A DNA stretch of 64,000 nt from an uncultured Bacilli bacterium (GTDB lineage Bacteria > Bacillota_I > Bacilli_A > RFN20 > CAG-631): contig CAKPXF010000012.1 of the NCBI GenBank assembly GCA_934201705.1, positions 13,707 to 77,706 on the forward strand. Reading direction: 5' to 3'. Position 1 is the first letter of the stretch, and each line of letters opens with the position of its first letter. The translations under genes were made by a program, and so were the position numbers. The notes beneath the pieces were generated by a model, which was not told where the DNA came from, did no database searches, and saw nothing but the letters and a program-made list of their open reading frames with translations. Positions 17,601-25,663 of the stretch are shown here, in pieces.

Positions 17601-20110
17601 AACACATTTAATAAAGCTTTAACAACCTTATATGACATATCAAAGGAAAACAAGTTAGCTTTATTAAAATTATTAAAGCTATTAATAAACTCATTTAAAT
17701 CATTTTTATAATTAGTTGCTAATTCTAATAAATTAGTTTTATCAACACTAGGAATATAATTACTTTTTCTATAAAGTAAAAATGGATTATTAATATAACC
17801 ATCATTAAATTTTAATTCATTAGCTAATCTATTTAAGGAATTACAAGCCTTAGTAAAGCTAATATCGTTTAAACTTACTAAATAGTCATTGCTTACTTTA
17901 ATTGTTTTAATTTTTTCATCAATATTTAAATAATTAACAAAAGCATCATAAAAAGAAAGAAAATAATCATTTTTACTATGTAAGCTAGTAATTATCTTAT
18001 CAAGCTCACGACGTTCAAAATCAAGCTGACCTTGAAGAGATAAAAATTCATTAATGTCATATTTTATTGAACCAAGTTCAACCCTTTGTTCAAATTGGCT
18101 CATAAGAGATGTCTTATCTTGCTTTATTGAATGAGCAATTAAAGCAAACTTATCTAAGCATAAATCAGCAAGCCTTTTTCTTACAACATCTAAGGCTGCT
18201 TGCTTTTCAGCTACAAATAAAACAGTTTTATTATGATACATAGCATTTACTATAATATTAGTAATAGTTTGGGATTTACCAGTTCCTGGAGGGCCTTGTA
18301 AAATAAAGCTTGTCCCACTAATACTAGCTTTAATAGCTTTAATTTGGCTTGAATCAGCGAGTAAAGGAATAGCTAAATCATTATCACTTACATCATCATT
18401 TATCTTCTCATTTAATAAATAATGATTTTCAATTAATGATTTAACAATTTTATTTTTAACAAATTCTTCTTTGTTATCTTTAACATCAAAATACATAACA
18501 GCTGATGAAAAGTTAAAAATACCAATTGCAGCAGCTTTTATAATACTTATTTTTTTTATATCCTTTAATTTAGCTAAAATAGCATTAAAGATATAGTCAA
18601 TAGTTATATTATCATCATCAAAAAATGGCGTTTTTAATAAATCATCAAAATTAATTTTATATTCTAAATGGAAATATTCAAAAATAGAAATATTTAAAAA
18701 AGCTGGTTCTTCACGACCAATAATAGCATAATTTCCTTTGCTTTGCTTTATTAAATCAATAGGGAGCATTATTAATGGTGCATAAAAATAAGAAGATGAC
18801 TTACTTTCATAATATTTTAAAAAACCTATAGCTAAATATAAAATATTAGATCCAGCTTCTTCAAAGGCTTTTTTTCGTTCCTTTTCAAAATATCTTAAGG
18901 ATGTTGCTTGGTTTTGATTCTTAATAAAGACCCTTAAGTGATTTTTATTAAAATAGCTTTTTAATTCACTATCACTTTCTACTTCTATAAAATCATCATC
19001 CTTTATAGTATTTTCACTAAGTACTTGATAGCTTTTATTTTTATTATTAAAGGCTTGATATAAAGCATCTAAGTCAAAATAATCAATTTGTAAATTCTTT
19101 CCATTAGCCCTATAATTGATTAATTGATTTCTTTTACTTAAATCAAGCAGCTTCTTTTCCCAAATTTCAAATTTATTTAATGATGTTGTATCAAGTGTTT
19201 CTTTTTTATTATTAATAATATTTCTATTTTTAAGTAATAATTGATAATCAACGCTTATTTTATTATAAGAATATTTAATAGGTAATGGTAAATAATTATC
19301 ATTTGCTAAGCTATAAACATCTATATCATCTATAATACTTAATTCATTTTCAATAATTTTAGCTTTAGTATGATTTAAAGCTAAGCTTGTACTATCAATA
19401 ATTAATGTATTATCATTACTTATGACCTTTATATAGGCTTTATTATTAGCAAGTAAAATATGGAAATTAATATTTAAGGCTTTTAAAAAGCTTGCAAATA
19501 AAATAGCTAAATCTAAATATGTTCCTTCTTTTTTATTTAATGTCATAAAAGGTAATGAAATAACATTATTAAAATTAATTAATGAAATATTTTCATTTTT
19601 AATTATTGATTCAATTACCTTAATATCATTTTTATATAATAAATCCTTATTTTTCTTAATTAATTCATTTACCTTAAAATCATATTCACTAACATATAAA
19701 GCTATAATATCCTTACTTATATCATTAATTAAGTAATTATATGGATAAAATGTTACAACATTACTATATTTTGCTATGATATTATTTTCACTTACTAAGC
19801 TAATTAGTATATTAGCTTCTTTTATATTAGCTATACTTATTAAATCATCAAGATGAGCTTTTAAATTTATTTTATCAATTAAAAGTGGTTGATGAGGATT
19901 TAATAAATATATATCAATTTCTTCTTCCTCTATAAATCCTAAATCAATTTTTATATGTAATCTAGCATTTTTTATTAAATTATTTGTATTATTAGTAATA
20001 ATAATTTCATCTATTATATTAAAATCAATTAAAGCTAATGGAAAAGAATAAATAAAGCTTCCATTCACCTCAATTTTTATATCATTTTCATTAAAAAAGT
20101 TTTCGCTCAC
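14642..20110 (-). CDS. DUF4011-type SF1 helicase with Vsr-like nuclease domain (giant defence protein)
   Basis: About 1822 residues. Domain order: N-terminal region with a transglutaminase-like look (YLDLAILFASFLKALNINFH); DUF4011 entry FEIWEKKLLDLSKRNQLINYR (about 315-335); SF1 helicase with Walker A GPPGTGKSQT (about 605), Walker B FDIVIFDEASQIP (about 1225), LTWHYRSKHESLIRF (about 1290) and NVAISRARYEMLVFAS (about 1460); MTES_1575/Vsr-like nuclease (YLLGVLCDSYSYE, then LNWNLIRVYSFDYLDNP, about 1540-1600); DUF3320-like C-terminus. Start taken at GTG 20110 because GAGGTGG precedes it at normal spacing. DUF4011-helicase-Vsr proteins are known from defence islands. Here the gene leads an operon with AbiH. 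Confidence 0.88.
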   Translation of the reverse strand: MSENFFNENDIKIEVNGSFIYSFPLALIDFNIIDEIIITNNTNNLIKNARLHIKIDLGFIEEEEIDIYLLNPHQPLLIDKINLKAHLDDLISIANIKEANILISLVSENNIIAKYSNVVTFYPYNYLINDISKDIIALYVSEYDFKVNELIKKNKDLLYKNDIKVIESIIKNENISLINFNNVISLPFMTLNKKEGTYLDLAILFASFLKALNINFHILLANNKAYIKVISNDNTLIIDSTSLALNHTKAKIIENELSIIDDIDVYSLANDNYLPLPIKYSYNKISVDYQLLLKNRNIINNKKETLDTTSLNKFEIWEKKLLDLSKRNQLINYRANGKNLQIDYFDLDALYQAFNNKNKSYQVLSENTIKDDDFIEVESDSELKSYFNKNHLRVFIKNQNQATSLRYFEKERKKAFEEAGSNILYLAIGFLKYYESKSSSYFYAPLIMLPIDLIKQSKGNYAIIGREEPAFLNISIFEYFHLEYKINFDDLLKTPFFDDDNITIDYIFNAILAKLKDIKKISIIKAAAIGIFNFSSAVMYFDVKDNKEEFVKNKIVKSLIENHYLLNEKINDDVSDNDLAIPLLADSSQIKAIKASISGTSFILQGPPGTGKSQTITNIIVNAMYHNKTVLFVAEKQAALDVVRKRLADLCLDKFALIAHSIKQDKTSLMSQFEQRVELGSIKYDINEFLSLQGQLDFERRELDKIITSLHSKNDYFLSFYDAFVNYLNIDEKIKTIKVSNDYLVSLNDISFTKACNSLNRLANELKFNDGYINNPFLLYRKSNYIPSVDKTNLLELATNYKNDLNEFINSFNNFNKANLFSFDMSYKVVKALLNVLSNEKEIKESLSTLFDVNIDNIDNDINEIINIGISYNELVLKIKTTFIDSIFKYDYSYAINTYNNLNNMFFLKRIYAKKKLFNEFKLFYKNIHDFKESDLIDICNTLALINNKEKELIKKMNSFKLIFTDLTNLKEFDFALFNKRYLLTKQLINDKAISLDIIKLLINKIKTYSLLNSKELVDSYNKIAEDEYKLEIDCSFDFSYLVKNKITYDKLLAKIDKMIKNIDDLPLWCSLLNAYNECVKNNLDEFLILIDKNVDLENAYKKSIYEAIMYKELTKDKKASFNSFDLKFHIDFYKKTLDKFKELTIKETAARVSANMPLINDNSPHSSEQGILNKAIKNKCKGKGIRKLFTEIADILPKIFPVFLMSPISAAQYLSVSNKFDIVIFDEASQIPTSKAISAICKGKSLIVVGDSKQMPPSSFFKSKDDDEIDSSLDDLDSILDDLDAINMPQLSLTWHYRSKHESLIRFSNAKFYNNKLITFPSTNDMISKVKFINTNGIYGGKSATNEIEAKAIIKEVERRLRDSKLNKFSIGIVTFSSVQQELIEDMLGDFFTYHKDLERINLASKEPIIVKNLENIQGDERDVILFSICYGPDSNNNMYYRFGPLNNMGGEKRLNVAISRARYEMLVFASFEVERLANMKTNSIGAKELYSFLKYAKYGNEALLANNSNIATNKVGFEKNLAYKLTERGYKCVIDVGNSSFKVDIGIINPSNENEYLLGVLCDSYSYENTLTSKDRNIIQPTVLKFLNWNLIRVYSFDYLDNPNKVVDEICERFEDIKLNNDLYNKKEVSNDKISIEYESNNIEAIDLSKPYIVYDKKINRKNIDFDLKCKIILDILGVEAPISEELLKNRYNEITSSPINDISNVMLFINAKKNKNLSLTKTFYWNVNQDHELSYYRNNKEYVRSIDDIAKEEIFVAIKEVLLNNGAINKNELIRLVAKLFSIKMVTKKVEATIDDCISCYITMDELISNNDKIDLKEK

Positions 20111-20246
20111 TAAAACCACCTCAATTCATTTTTAATTTTAGCATGTTTATGATTTATCATAAATATGAAAATTATTTTTTTAGAAGTTAATTATAAACTG
20201 AAGATAAATTTTAAATCAATTATCTTAATAGTACAAATTAACTCAT

Positions 20247-20302
20247 AAGGTAAATTTTTTAGTTGACATCCAACTAATTTATTGTTATAATTAATTTACC
20301 TT
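20247..20302 (+). promoter_or_regulatory. higBA promoter flanked by a 10-bp inverted-repeat operator
   Basis: A consensus promoter, TTGACA (20263-20268), 17-bp spacer, TATAAT (20286-20291), lies exactly between AAGGTAAATT (20247-20256) and its reverse complement AATTTACCTT (20293-20302). The arms bracket the -35 and -10, as expected for repression by the HigA HTH domain. Further copies of AAGG nearby could be extra half-sites. Confidence 0.85.
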
Positions 20303-20330
20303 AAAGGTTAATAAAAGAGATGTATTATTA

Positions 20331-20630
20331 TTGAACATCACATACAAAAATAAAAAAATGCATAAAATATGTACTGATGCATCTATAGCGGCCAAAACTT
20401 ATGGGAGTGAAATGGCATTAAAAATTGCCATGCGAGTAGACCAAATACAAGCTACTGATTCTATTGAAGTATTAGTTCAAAATAAAATTGGACGATGCCA
20501 CCAACTTAGAGGAAATAGAAAAAATGAGTATGCAATGGATTTAGTTCACCCATATAGACTTGTTTTTAAAATAGATGAATTTAATAATATACAAATTGCT
20601 TTTATTATGGAAATAATTGATTATCATTAA
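20331..20630 (+). CDS. higB: HigB-like RelE-superfamily mRNA endonuclease toxin
   Basis: This 99-residue basic protein has the HigB/killer-protein pattern: ITYKNKKMHKICTDASIAAKTYG at the N-terminus, then RCHQLRGNRKNEYAMDL and YRLVFKI. The family cleaves mRNA on the ribosome. The only in-frame start I find is TTG at 20331, with AAAAGAG about 10 bases upstream; weak initiation would keep toxin levels low. The antitoxin gene follows after 22 bp behind AAGGAGG, a much stronger site. Toxin first, antitoxin second is the typical hig order. Confidence 0.88.
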   Translation: MNITYKNKKMHKICTDASIAAKTYGSEMALKIAMRVDQIQATDSIEVLVQNKIGRCHQLRGNRKNEYAMDLVHPYRLVFKIDEFNNIQIAFIMEIIDYH

Positions 20631-20652
20631 TAATTAAAGGAGGTAACTATTT

Positions 20653-21696
20653 ATGATTAAAAGTAACAAAACAATAGCATTACCACCAGGAGCTACAATT
20701 AAAGAACAATTAGATGAAAGAAGTATAAGTCAAAAAGAATTTGCTATGCGCATGGAAATGTCTGAAAAGCATATTAGCAAATTAATTAATGGTGAAGTAT
20801 TATTAACAACAGAAATGGCATTAAAACTAGAAATGGTATTAGGCATACCTGCAAAATTTTGGCTTAATTTAGAAGCAATATATAGAGAAAAGCTTGTAAG
20901 AATTGAACTAGAAAACAATATGGAAAGCGATTACGAATATGCCACAAAATTTCCATACAAAAAAATGGCTGCATTGAACTGGATACCAAAAACAACATCA
21001 AAGAATGAACAAGTAGCAAATTTAAGAAAGTTTTTTGAGGTTAGTAGATTAGGGCTATTATTTGAAAATGATAAAATTAATATTTTTTGTAGGAAAATGC
21101 TTAAAAGTGAAAAGTCAGATTATTATTTAATGGCTTGGGCTCAAAAAGCCAAACTTGAAGCCAGGAATATAGAAACTGCAAAAATTAATATTGATGGAAT
21201 AAAAGAATCACTAAATAAATTTAGAAAAATGACATTAAATCCACCACAATATTTTTGCAAGGAATTAAAAGACGAATTAGCTAAAAATGGTGTTGCTTTA
21301 GTATTATTACCTCATATTGAAGGCTCTTTTTTACATGGTGCAACATTTTATGATAAGAATAAAATTGTTTTAGGTTTAACTGCCAGAGAGAAGGATGCCG
21401 ATAAATTCTGGTTTAGCTTTTTTCACGAAATAGGTCACATTATTCTTGGACATTTAAATCAAAATTATTATGTACAAATGGAAGATGAAGCAAATTTGTT
21501 TTCAAGGAACACATTAATACCTGTTGATGAATACAATAAGTTTATAAATAAGAATGAATTCAGTGAAAGAAGCATTATTGAATTTTCAAATAAAATTAAT
21601 ATTGATTTTGGTATAGTTGTTGGACGTTTACAAAAAGATAATTATATCCCATATACAAAATATAATAATCTTAAAACCAAGTATATAATTGAATAG
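20653..21696 (+). CDS. higA: HigA-type antitoxin: XRE HTH fused to ImmA/IrrE-like peptidase domain
   Basis: This 347-residue protein has two parts. Residues about 10-90 are a HigA XRE domain (PPGATIKEQLDERSISQKEF, then MSEKHISKLINGE and LGIPAKFWLNLE). Residues about 215-300 are an ImmA/IrrE-like zinc peptidase with FFHEIGHIILGH (HExxH at 258-262) followed by DEANLFSRNTLIP. This longer HigA form is known; plain HigA is about 100 residues. The HTH should bind the inverted repeat around the promoter and neutralise HigB. Role of the peptidase part (self-cleavage or regulated release) is inference. A strong hairpin terminator follows. Confidence 0.87.
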   Translation: MIKSNKTIALPPGATIKEQLDERSISQKEFAMRMEMSEKHISKLINGEVLLTTEMALKLEMVLGIPAKFWLNLEAIYREKLVRIELENNMESDYEYATKFPYKKMAALNWIPKTTSKNEQVANLRKFFEVSRLGLLFENDKINIFCRKMLKSEKSDYYLMAWAQKAKLEARNIETAKINIDGIKESLNKFRKMTLNPPQYFCKELKDELAKNGVALVLLPHIEGSFLHGATFYDKNKIVLGLTAREKDADKFWFSFFHEIGHIILGHLNQNYYVQMEDEANLFSRNTLIPVDEYNKFINKNEFSERSIIEFSNKINIDFGIVVGRLQKDNYIPYTKYNNLKTKYIIE

Positions 21697-21712
21697 TATA
21701 TTTATAATATTT

Positions 21713-21753
21713 AGGGTTTATACATTGAGCAAAATATGTATAAGCCTTTTTAA
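21713..21753 (+). terminator. Intrinsic terminator after higA
   Basis: A 13-bp stem (AGGGTTTATACAT 21713-21725 with ATGTATAAGCCTT 21736-21748, two G-T wobbles) is followed by a T-tract. Confidence 0.82.
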
Positions 21754-21767
21754 TTTGAACGCTTATT

Positions 21768-21892
21768 AAAGGAAAACCGTATTTTTTAGAAGCTAAAATA
21801 ATTGGAAAAGCGTAATTTTTTATACCATAATTTATTGGAAAAGCGTAATTTTTGTAGTATAATATTATTGGAAAAGCAAAGGAGTTTATATT
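21768..21892 (+). repeat. Four tandem repeats, exact 33-bp period, upstream of DUF4143 ATPase
   Basis: Units start at 21768, 21801, 21834 and 21867. The core is ATTGGAAAAGCGTAATTTTT, followed by an AT-rich stretch ending ATAAT. The first unit is diverged (AAAGGAAAACCGTATTTTTT), and the last is cut short by the RBS (AAAGGAG) and ATG 21893. Three helical turns per unit places the GGAAAAGCG cores on one face. Each unit also holds a possible TATAAT-like -10 (for example TATAAT at about 21859). They are probably binding sites that control the adjacent ATPase gene. Confidence 0.88.
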
Positions 21893-23206
21893 ATGTATAG
21901 AAAAATTGAAACTGAAATTGAAGAATACTTAACACATGACTCTGATAGAATTTTATGCGTAGATGGTGCTAGACAAGTTGGTAAAACCTATATTATTAGA
22001 AAACTTGCCAAAAAATACTATAAAAATTATATAGAGATTAATATGGCTGATGATAAAGCTGGCGATAAGCTATTTTTAAATGTTAATACAGTTGATAAAT
22101 TTTATCTTGAAGTTAGCTCTATAGCTGGCGATAAAATGAAAGATAAAGAAAATACAATCATTTTTCTTGATGAAATACAAGAATATCCTCATTTATTTAC
22201 ATTATTAAAAAAGCTAAAGCAAGAAGATAAATATAAATATATATGTAGTGGTTCAGAACTTGGCATTGCTTTACAAAATACAACTTTAATTCCTATTGGA
22301 TCAATTACTGAAAAAAGAATGTATCCAATGGATTTTTATGAATTCTTATTAGCTAACTCTGTTGGTGAGGCTTTCATTAACCATATGAAAGAGTCATTTA
22401 TCAACAAGAAAGAATTAGACGAATCTTTACATAATAAAATCCTTCAATTATTTAAAATGTATATTTTGATTGGAGGAATGCCTGCAGCTGTTAAAAAATA
22501 TATCGAAAGTAAAAATATAGTAAAGGTTCGTGAAATACATGATGACACAATTAGATATTACAAGGATGATGCTTCAAAATATGATAAAGAAAATAAACTT
22601 AAAATCAAAAGAATATATGAATTAGTACCTTCTAACATAGAAAACAAAGTAAAAAGAATTCAATTTAAAATGATTGAAAACATTGATGATGTTAGATATA
22701 CAAGATATTCTGATGAATTTGATTATTTACTTTCATCTGGTATTGTTTTAGGAGTAAAAGCAATAAGTGAGCCTAAATTTCCTCTTTTACAATCAAGTAG
22801 CAAAAATTTAATTAAGCTTTATATGAATGATGTTGGTTTACTTACAAATATTCTATATAAAAATAATATTAATTCCGTTTTAAATGATACAAGTGGCATT
22901 AATTTAGGAGCTGTATATGAAACAGTAGTTGCACAAGAATTAAAAAGTCATGGCCATGAATTATTTTATTATGATAGGAAAAAAATTGGTGAGGTTGATT
23001 ATTTAATTGATGATTATGATAATCTATCAATAACTCCTATTGAAATAAAATCTGGAAAAGATTTTACAAACTTTAAAGCCTTGCCAAAGCTTGTAAATAA
23101 TGAAAATTATCATATTAAAAACGCTTATATTTTTAGTAACTTTAAAGATGTTAAAGTTATTGATAATATTACTTATATGCCAATTTATTATATTATGTTT
23201 TTATAG
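21893..23206 (+). CDS. AAA_14/DUF4143 ATPase
   Basis: This 437-residue protein has the AAA_14 core: CVDGARQVGKT (Walker A, about 21-32), IIFLDEIQEYPHLF (Walker B, about 86-99) and the sensor region YKYICSGSELGIAL. The C-terminal DUF4143 part carries a PD-(D/E)XK-like fold signature, KKIGEVDYLI and PIEIKSGKDF (about 363-390). The family is common in many diverging copies in gut and anaerobic bacteria; its role is unsettled, with toxin-like or DNA-binding functions proposed. The 33-bp repeats directly upstream suggest autoregulation. Monocistronic. Confidence 0.87.
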   Translation: MYRKIETEIEEYLTHDSDRILCVDGARQVGKTYIIRKLAKKYYKNYIEINMADDKAGDKLFLNVNTVDKFYLEVSSIAGDKMKDKENTIIFLDEIQEYPHLFTLLKKLKQEDKYKYICSGSELGIALQNTTLIPIGSITEKRMYPMDFYEFLLANSVGEAFINHMKESFINKKELDESLHNKILQLFKMYILIGGMPAAVKKYIESKNIVKVREIHDDTIRYYKDDASKYDKENKLKIKRIYELVPSNIENKVKRIQFKMIENIDDVRYTRYSDEFDYLLSSGIVLGVKAISEPKFPLLQSSSKNLIKLYMNDVGLLTNILYKNNINSVLNDTSGINLGAVYETVVAQELKSHGHELFYYDRKKIGEVDYLIDDYDNLSITPIEIKSGKDFTNFKALPKLVNNENYHIKNAYIFSNFKDVKVIDNITYMPIYYIMFL

Positions 23207-23241
23207 CCACTAGCATTTTTTCATATTCATAAAGAAAGTAT

Positions 23242-23282
23242 GTGAAATAATTTCACAAATTATTATTTTAAATTGTGAAATT
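23242..23282 (+). promoter_or_regulatory. Operator array of TGTGAAAT half-sites before the HTH-nucleotidyltransferase gene
   Basis: The palindrome GTGAAAT-A-ATTTCAC (23242-23256) overlaps a second inverted repeat, AATTTCACAA (23249-23258) with TTGTGAAATT (23273-23282). These half-sites lie 30-70 bp before the ATG, in the promoter zone, and are probably bound by the HTH domain of the product. Confidence 0.65.
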
Positions 23283-23311
23283 TTATTATTAATTGTGGAG
23301 GGTGAATAAAG

Positions 23312-23779
23312 ATGAATTTAAAAGAAATTCGTTTACAAAAAAGTTTGACTCAAGAAGAAACTGCAAAAATTTTAGGAGTAACTAGGAGAACCTACATAAA
23401 TTACGAAAGTGGAAAAATTAATGAAGATTCATTAAAATATAAGTTTATTGTTGATACGTTAAAAAAAGCAAATCAAATTGATGAAGAACATGGTATCCTA
23501 ACAGTTGAGCAAATTAAAACTATTTGCAATGATATTTTTAAAGATTATCAAATAGAATATTGCTATTTATTTGGCTCATATGCTAAAAACAAAGCAACAG
23601 AAAAAAGTGATATAGACTTACTTATAAAAATACCTATAGATGGAATGAAATATTTTGAACTTTTAGAATTATTACGTGAAAAATTAAGTAAAAGAATTGA
23701 TTTACTTACATCTACACAATTAAATAATAATGATTCACTTATTGATGAAATATTAAAATATGGTATAAGAATTTATTAG
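23312..23779 (+). CDS. XRE HTH fused to MNT-type minimal nucleotidyltransferase
   Basis: In 155 residues, the XRE domain spans 1-60 (LKEIRLQKSLTQEETAKILG, RRTYINYESGK). A MNT nucleotidyltransferase follows, with YLFGSYAKNKATEKSDIDLL (about 87-106) supplying the GSxA and DxD residues, and KRIDLLTSTQL near the end as third acidic strand. MntA-type enzymes are antitoxins that AMPylate HEPN toxins. No HEPN partner gene adjoins, so it may be a solo regulator or an orphan antitoxin. RBS GGAGGG is well placed; a strong terminator follows. Confidence 0.83.
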   Translation: MNLKEIRLQKSLTQEETAKILGVTRRTYINYESGKINEDSLKYKFIVDTLKKANQIDEEHGILTVEQIKTICNDIFKDYQIEYCYLFGSYAKNKATEKSDIDLLIKIPIDGMKYFELLELLREKLSKRIDLLTSTQLNNNDSLIDEILKYGIRIY

Positions 23780-23817
23780 TGCTATGGTTTCATAAAAGTA
23801 ACTATAGCACTTTTTTG
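23778..23817 (+). terminator. Intrinsic terminator after HTH-MNT gene
   Basis: AGTGCTATGGTT (23778-23789) pairs with AACTATAGCACT (23800-23811) with one wobble, followed by TTTTTT. Confidence 0.88.
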
Positions 23818-23895
23818 TGCGTACTTTTTCTTTTTACGCTTTAAAAATATAATATAATCGTAATCCAAAAAGGATAAAAAAGGAGAATTAATAAT

Positions 23896-24525
23896 ATGAA
23901 AATTTTAGTAGTCGGAAGTAATGGTAGAGTTGGAAGCTTAGTTGTTAAAGAAGCAATAAATAAAGGCTTAAATGTAGTAGGTCTTGCAAAAAATGAAAAC
24001 AAATCATTAGCAAGTAATTTTATTTTAAAGGATGCTTTAAATTTAACAAGTGATGATGTAAAAGATTTTGATGTAGTAGTTGATGCTGTTGGAGGTTGGG
24101 ATGAAAAAACAATTCCAAATATTAGCAATGTTATGATTCATTTAGCTAATATTCTTACAAATTTAAAAACAAGATTAATTGTAGTTGGTGGAGCTGGAAG
24201 CTTATATGTTGATGAAAATAAAACAATAACTGTTGATATGCAAGAGTCATTTCCAGATTCTTGGAAACCTTTATCTAATGCTCATGGAATTGGTTTAAAA
24301 TATTTAAAAGAAACAAATAATCTAAATTGGACATATATTTCACCAGCTTGTAATTTTATAAGTGATGGTATTAAAACTAATGAATATAAGCTAGGACATG
24401 ATAATGTTATATTAAATAGTAATGGTGAAAGTAGTATTTCATATGCTGATTATGCTATTGCCTTAGTTGATGAAATTATTAACAATAAATATAACAAGCA
24501 AAGAATTTGTGTTGTATCTAAGTAA
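23896..24525 (+). CDS. NAD(P)-binding NmrA/SDR-a5-like oxidoreductase
   Basis: This 209-residue Rossmann protein has an N-terminal dinucleotide-binding loop, KILVVGSNGRVGSLV (2-16), with typical SDR-a5/NmrA elements: VVDAVGGW at about 63, LIVVGGAGSLYVD at about 95 and WTYISPACNF at about 148. Such proteins act as NAD(P)H-dependent reductases or redox sensors. It lies just upstream of an HxlR regulator whose operator begins 10 bp after its stop. HxlR proteins often control neighbouring reductases, so a redox or electrophile response is plausible. The RBS AAAGGAG is good. Confidence 0.82.
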   Translation: MKILVVGSNGRVGSLVVKEAINKGLNVVGLAKNENKSLASNFILKDALNLTSDDVKDFDVVVDAVGGWDEKTIPNISNVMIHLANILTNLKTRLIVVGGAGSLYVDENKTITVDMQESFPDSWKPLSNAHGIGLKYLKETNNLNWTYISPACNFISDGIKTNEYKLGHDNVILNSNGESSISYADYAIALVDEIINNKYNKQRICVVSK

Positions 24526-24535
24526 TTAACATTAA

Positions 24536-24555
24536 TAGTATCATATGGTATACTA
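24536..24555 (+). promoter_or_regulatory. Inverted repeat over the hxlR promoter
   Basis: TAGTAT-N8-ATACTA with central CATATG overlaps the likely -10 TATACT (24549-24554). HxlR proteins bind such palindromes as dimers, so autoregulation is likely. Confidence 0.6.
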
Positions 24556-24585
24556 TAGTAAATAATGAAACTATGGAGGAATTAT

Positions 24586-24909
24586 ATGATAGACTATAAT
24601 AATTTACCAGCATGTCCTGTACAAACCTGTTTAAACTTTATTTCAGATAAATGGAAAATTTTAATAATAAGAGATTTACTAACAGGTACAAAAAGATTTA
24701 ATGAATTAAAAAAATCATTGGCTCCAGTTACTCAAAAAATGCTAACTCAACAGCTACGTGAAATGGAAAATGATGGAATAATTAATAGAAAGGTTTATCC
24801 TGTTGTTCCTCCACGTGTTGAATATTCTTTAACAAAGCTTGGTTATTCCTTAAAGCCTGTAATTGAAGCAATGAAAAAATGGGGAGAAGATTTAAAAGCA
24901 AATGGATGA
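24586..24909 (+). CDS. HxlR-family winged-helix regulator
   Basis: The HxlR pattern is complete in about 107 residues: LPACPVQTCLNFISDKWKIL, LLTGTKRFNELKKSL and MLTQQLREMENDGIINRK. The family's reactive N-terminal Cys is present (Cys10, and a second at 15), as in thiol or aldehyde sensors. I start it at ATG 24586 because GGAGGA lies five bases before; an in-frame ATG at 24565 lacks a site. Its 3' end overlaps the macrodomain gene by 8 bp, making it the first gene of the SirTM operon. It is likely the operon's redox-responsive switch. Confidence 0.88.
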   Translation: MIDYNNLPACPVQTCLNFISDKWKILIIRDLLTGTKRFNELKKSLAPVTQKMLTQQLREMENDGIINRKVYPVVPPRVEYSLTKLGYSLKPVIEAMKKWGEDLKANG

Positions 24910-25663
24910 TTTAAAATGGTGTATTAATTATTTAAAGGAATATAATAAAATAAATTCAATTATTTCTAAAACTGATTTTAATACCTTTAGAGGCTTAATG
25001 AATATAACACTTCCTCTTTCTTTAAGTTATGAATATTATTTAAGACAAGACAAGGTAATAAAGGAAGAATTAAGTAAAAGAAAAATAATTGATGTAAATG
25101 AACTTACTTATAAAAATAATATAGCTTTGTATAAAGGTGATATAACATCTTTAAAAGCAGATGCTATTGTTAATGCTTGTAATGAAAAATTATTAGGCTG
25201 TTTTTATCCACTTCATAATTGTATAGATAATATGATTCATTCCTATTCTGGCTTACAAGTAAGAAATGATTTATATAAAATTATGAAAGAGCAAAATAAG
25301 GATGAAGAAAATGGAAAATGCAAAGTTACAAAAGGCTATAATTTATTTTCTAAATATATTTTTCATACAGTTGGTCCTAAAGTAATAGAAAATGTTACTA
25401 AACAAGATGAAATTGATTTAGAAAATTGTTATTTATCTTGCTTAACAAAAGCTAATGAAATGAATTTAAATAGTATTGTTTTCCCTTGTATTTCAACGGG
25501 TATTTATAATTTTGATCAAAGTATTGCTTGTGACATAGCTTTTAAAACAGTAAGTACATTTTTAAAGGAAAACAATAGTAAAATAAAAGTTATTTTTAAC
25601 GTTTTTAAGGATACTGATTATTACTTATACAAAGAGAAAATAGGTGATTTAAATGATTATTAA
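24902..25663 (+). CDS. Zinc-type macrodomain, protein ADP-ribosylhydrolase
   Basis: In 253 residues, the first 75 form the helical cap seen in the Zn-macro subclass. The macro fold follows: IALYKGDITSLKADAIVNACN (ADP-ribose binding, catalytic Asn), then LLGCFYPLHNCIDNMIHSY, whose Cys and His fit the zinc site of this subclass, then IVFPCISTGIYNFD. SirTM-linked macrodomains remove the ADP-ribose that SirTM adds, so this is the eraser of the pair. It overlaps hxlR by 8 bp and the DUF1848 gene by 11 bp, showing translational coupling. Confidence 0.88.
   Translation: MDDLKWCINYLKEYNKINSIISKTDFNTFRGLMNITLPLSLSYEYYLRQDKVIKEELSKRKIIDVNELTYKNNIALYKGDITSLKADAIVNACNEKLLGCFYPLHNCIDNMIHSYSGLQVRNDLYKIMKEQNKDEENGKCKVTKGYNLFSKYIFHTVGPKVIENVTKQDEIDLENCYLSCLTKANEMNLNSIVFPCISTGIYNFDQSIACDIAFKTVSTFLKENNSKIKVIFNVFKDTDYYLYKEKIGDLNDY

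Noticed and set aside
21768..21892. CRISPR array
   Set aside because: Repeats are direct with AT-rich similar filler, not repeat-spacer structure, and no cas genes are near.
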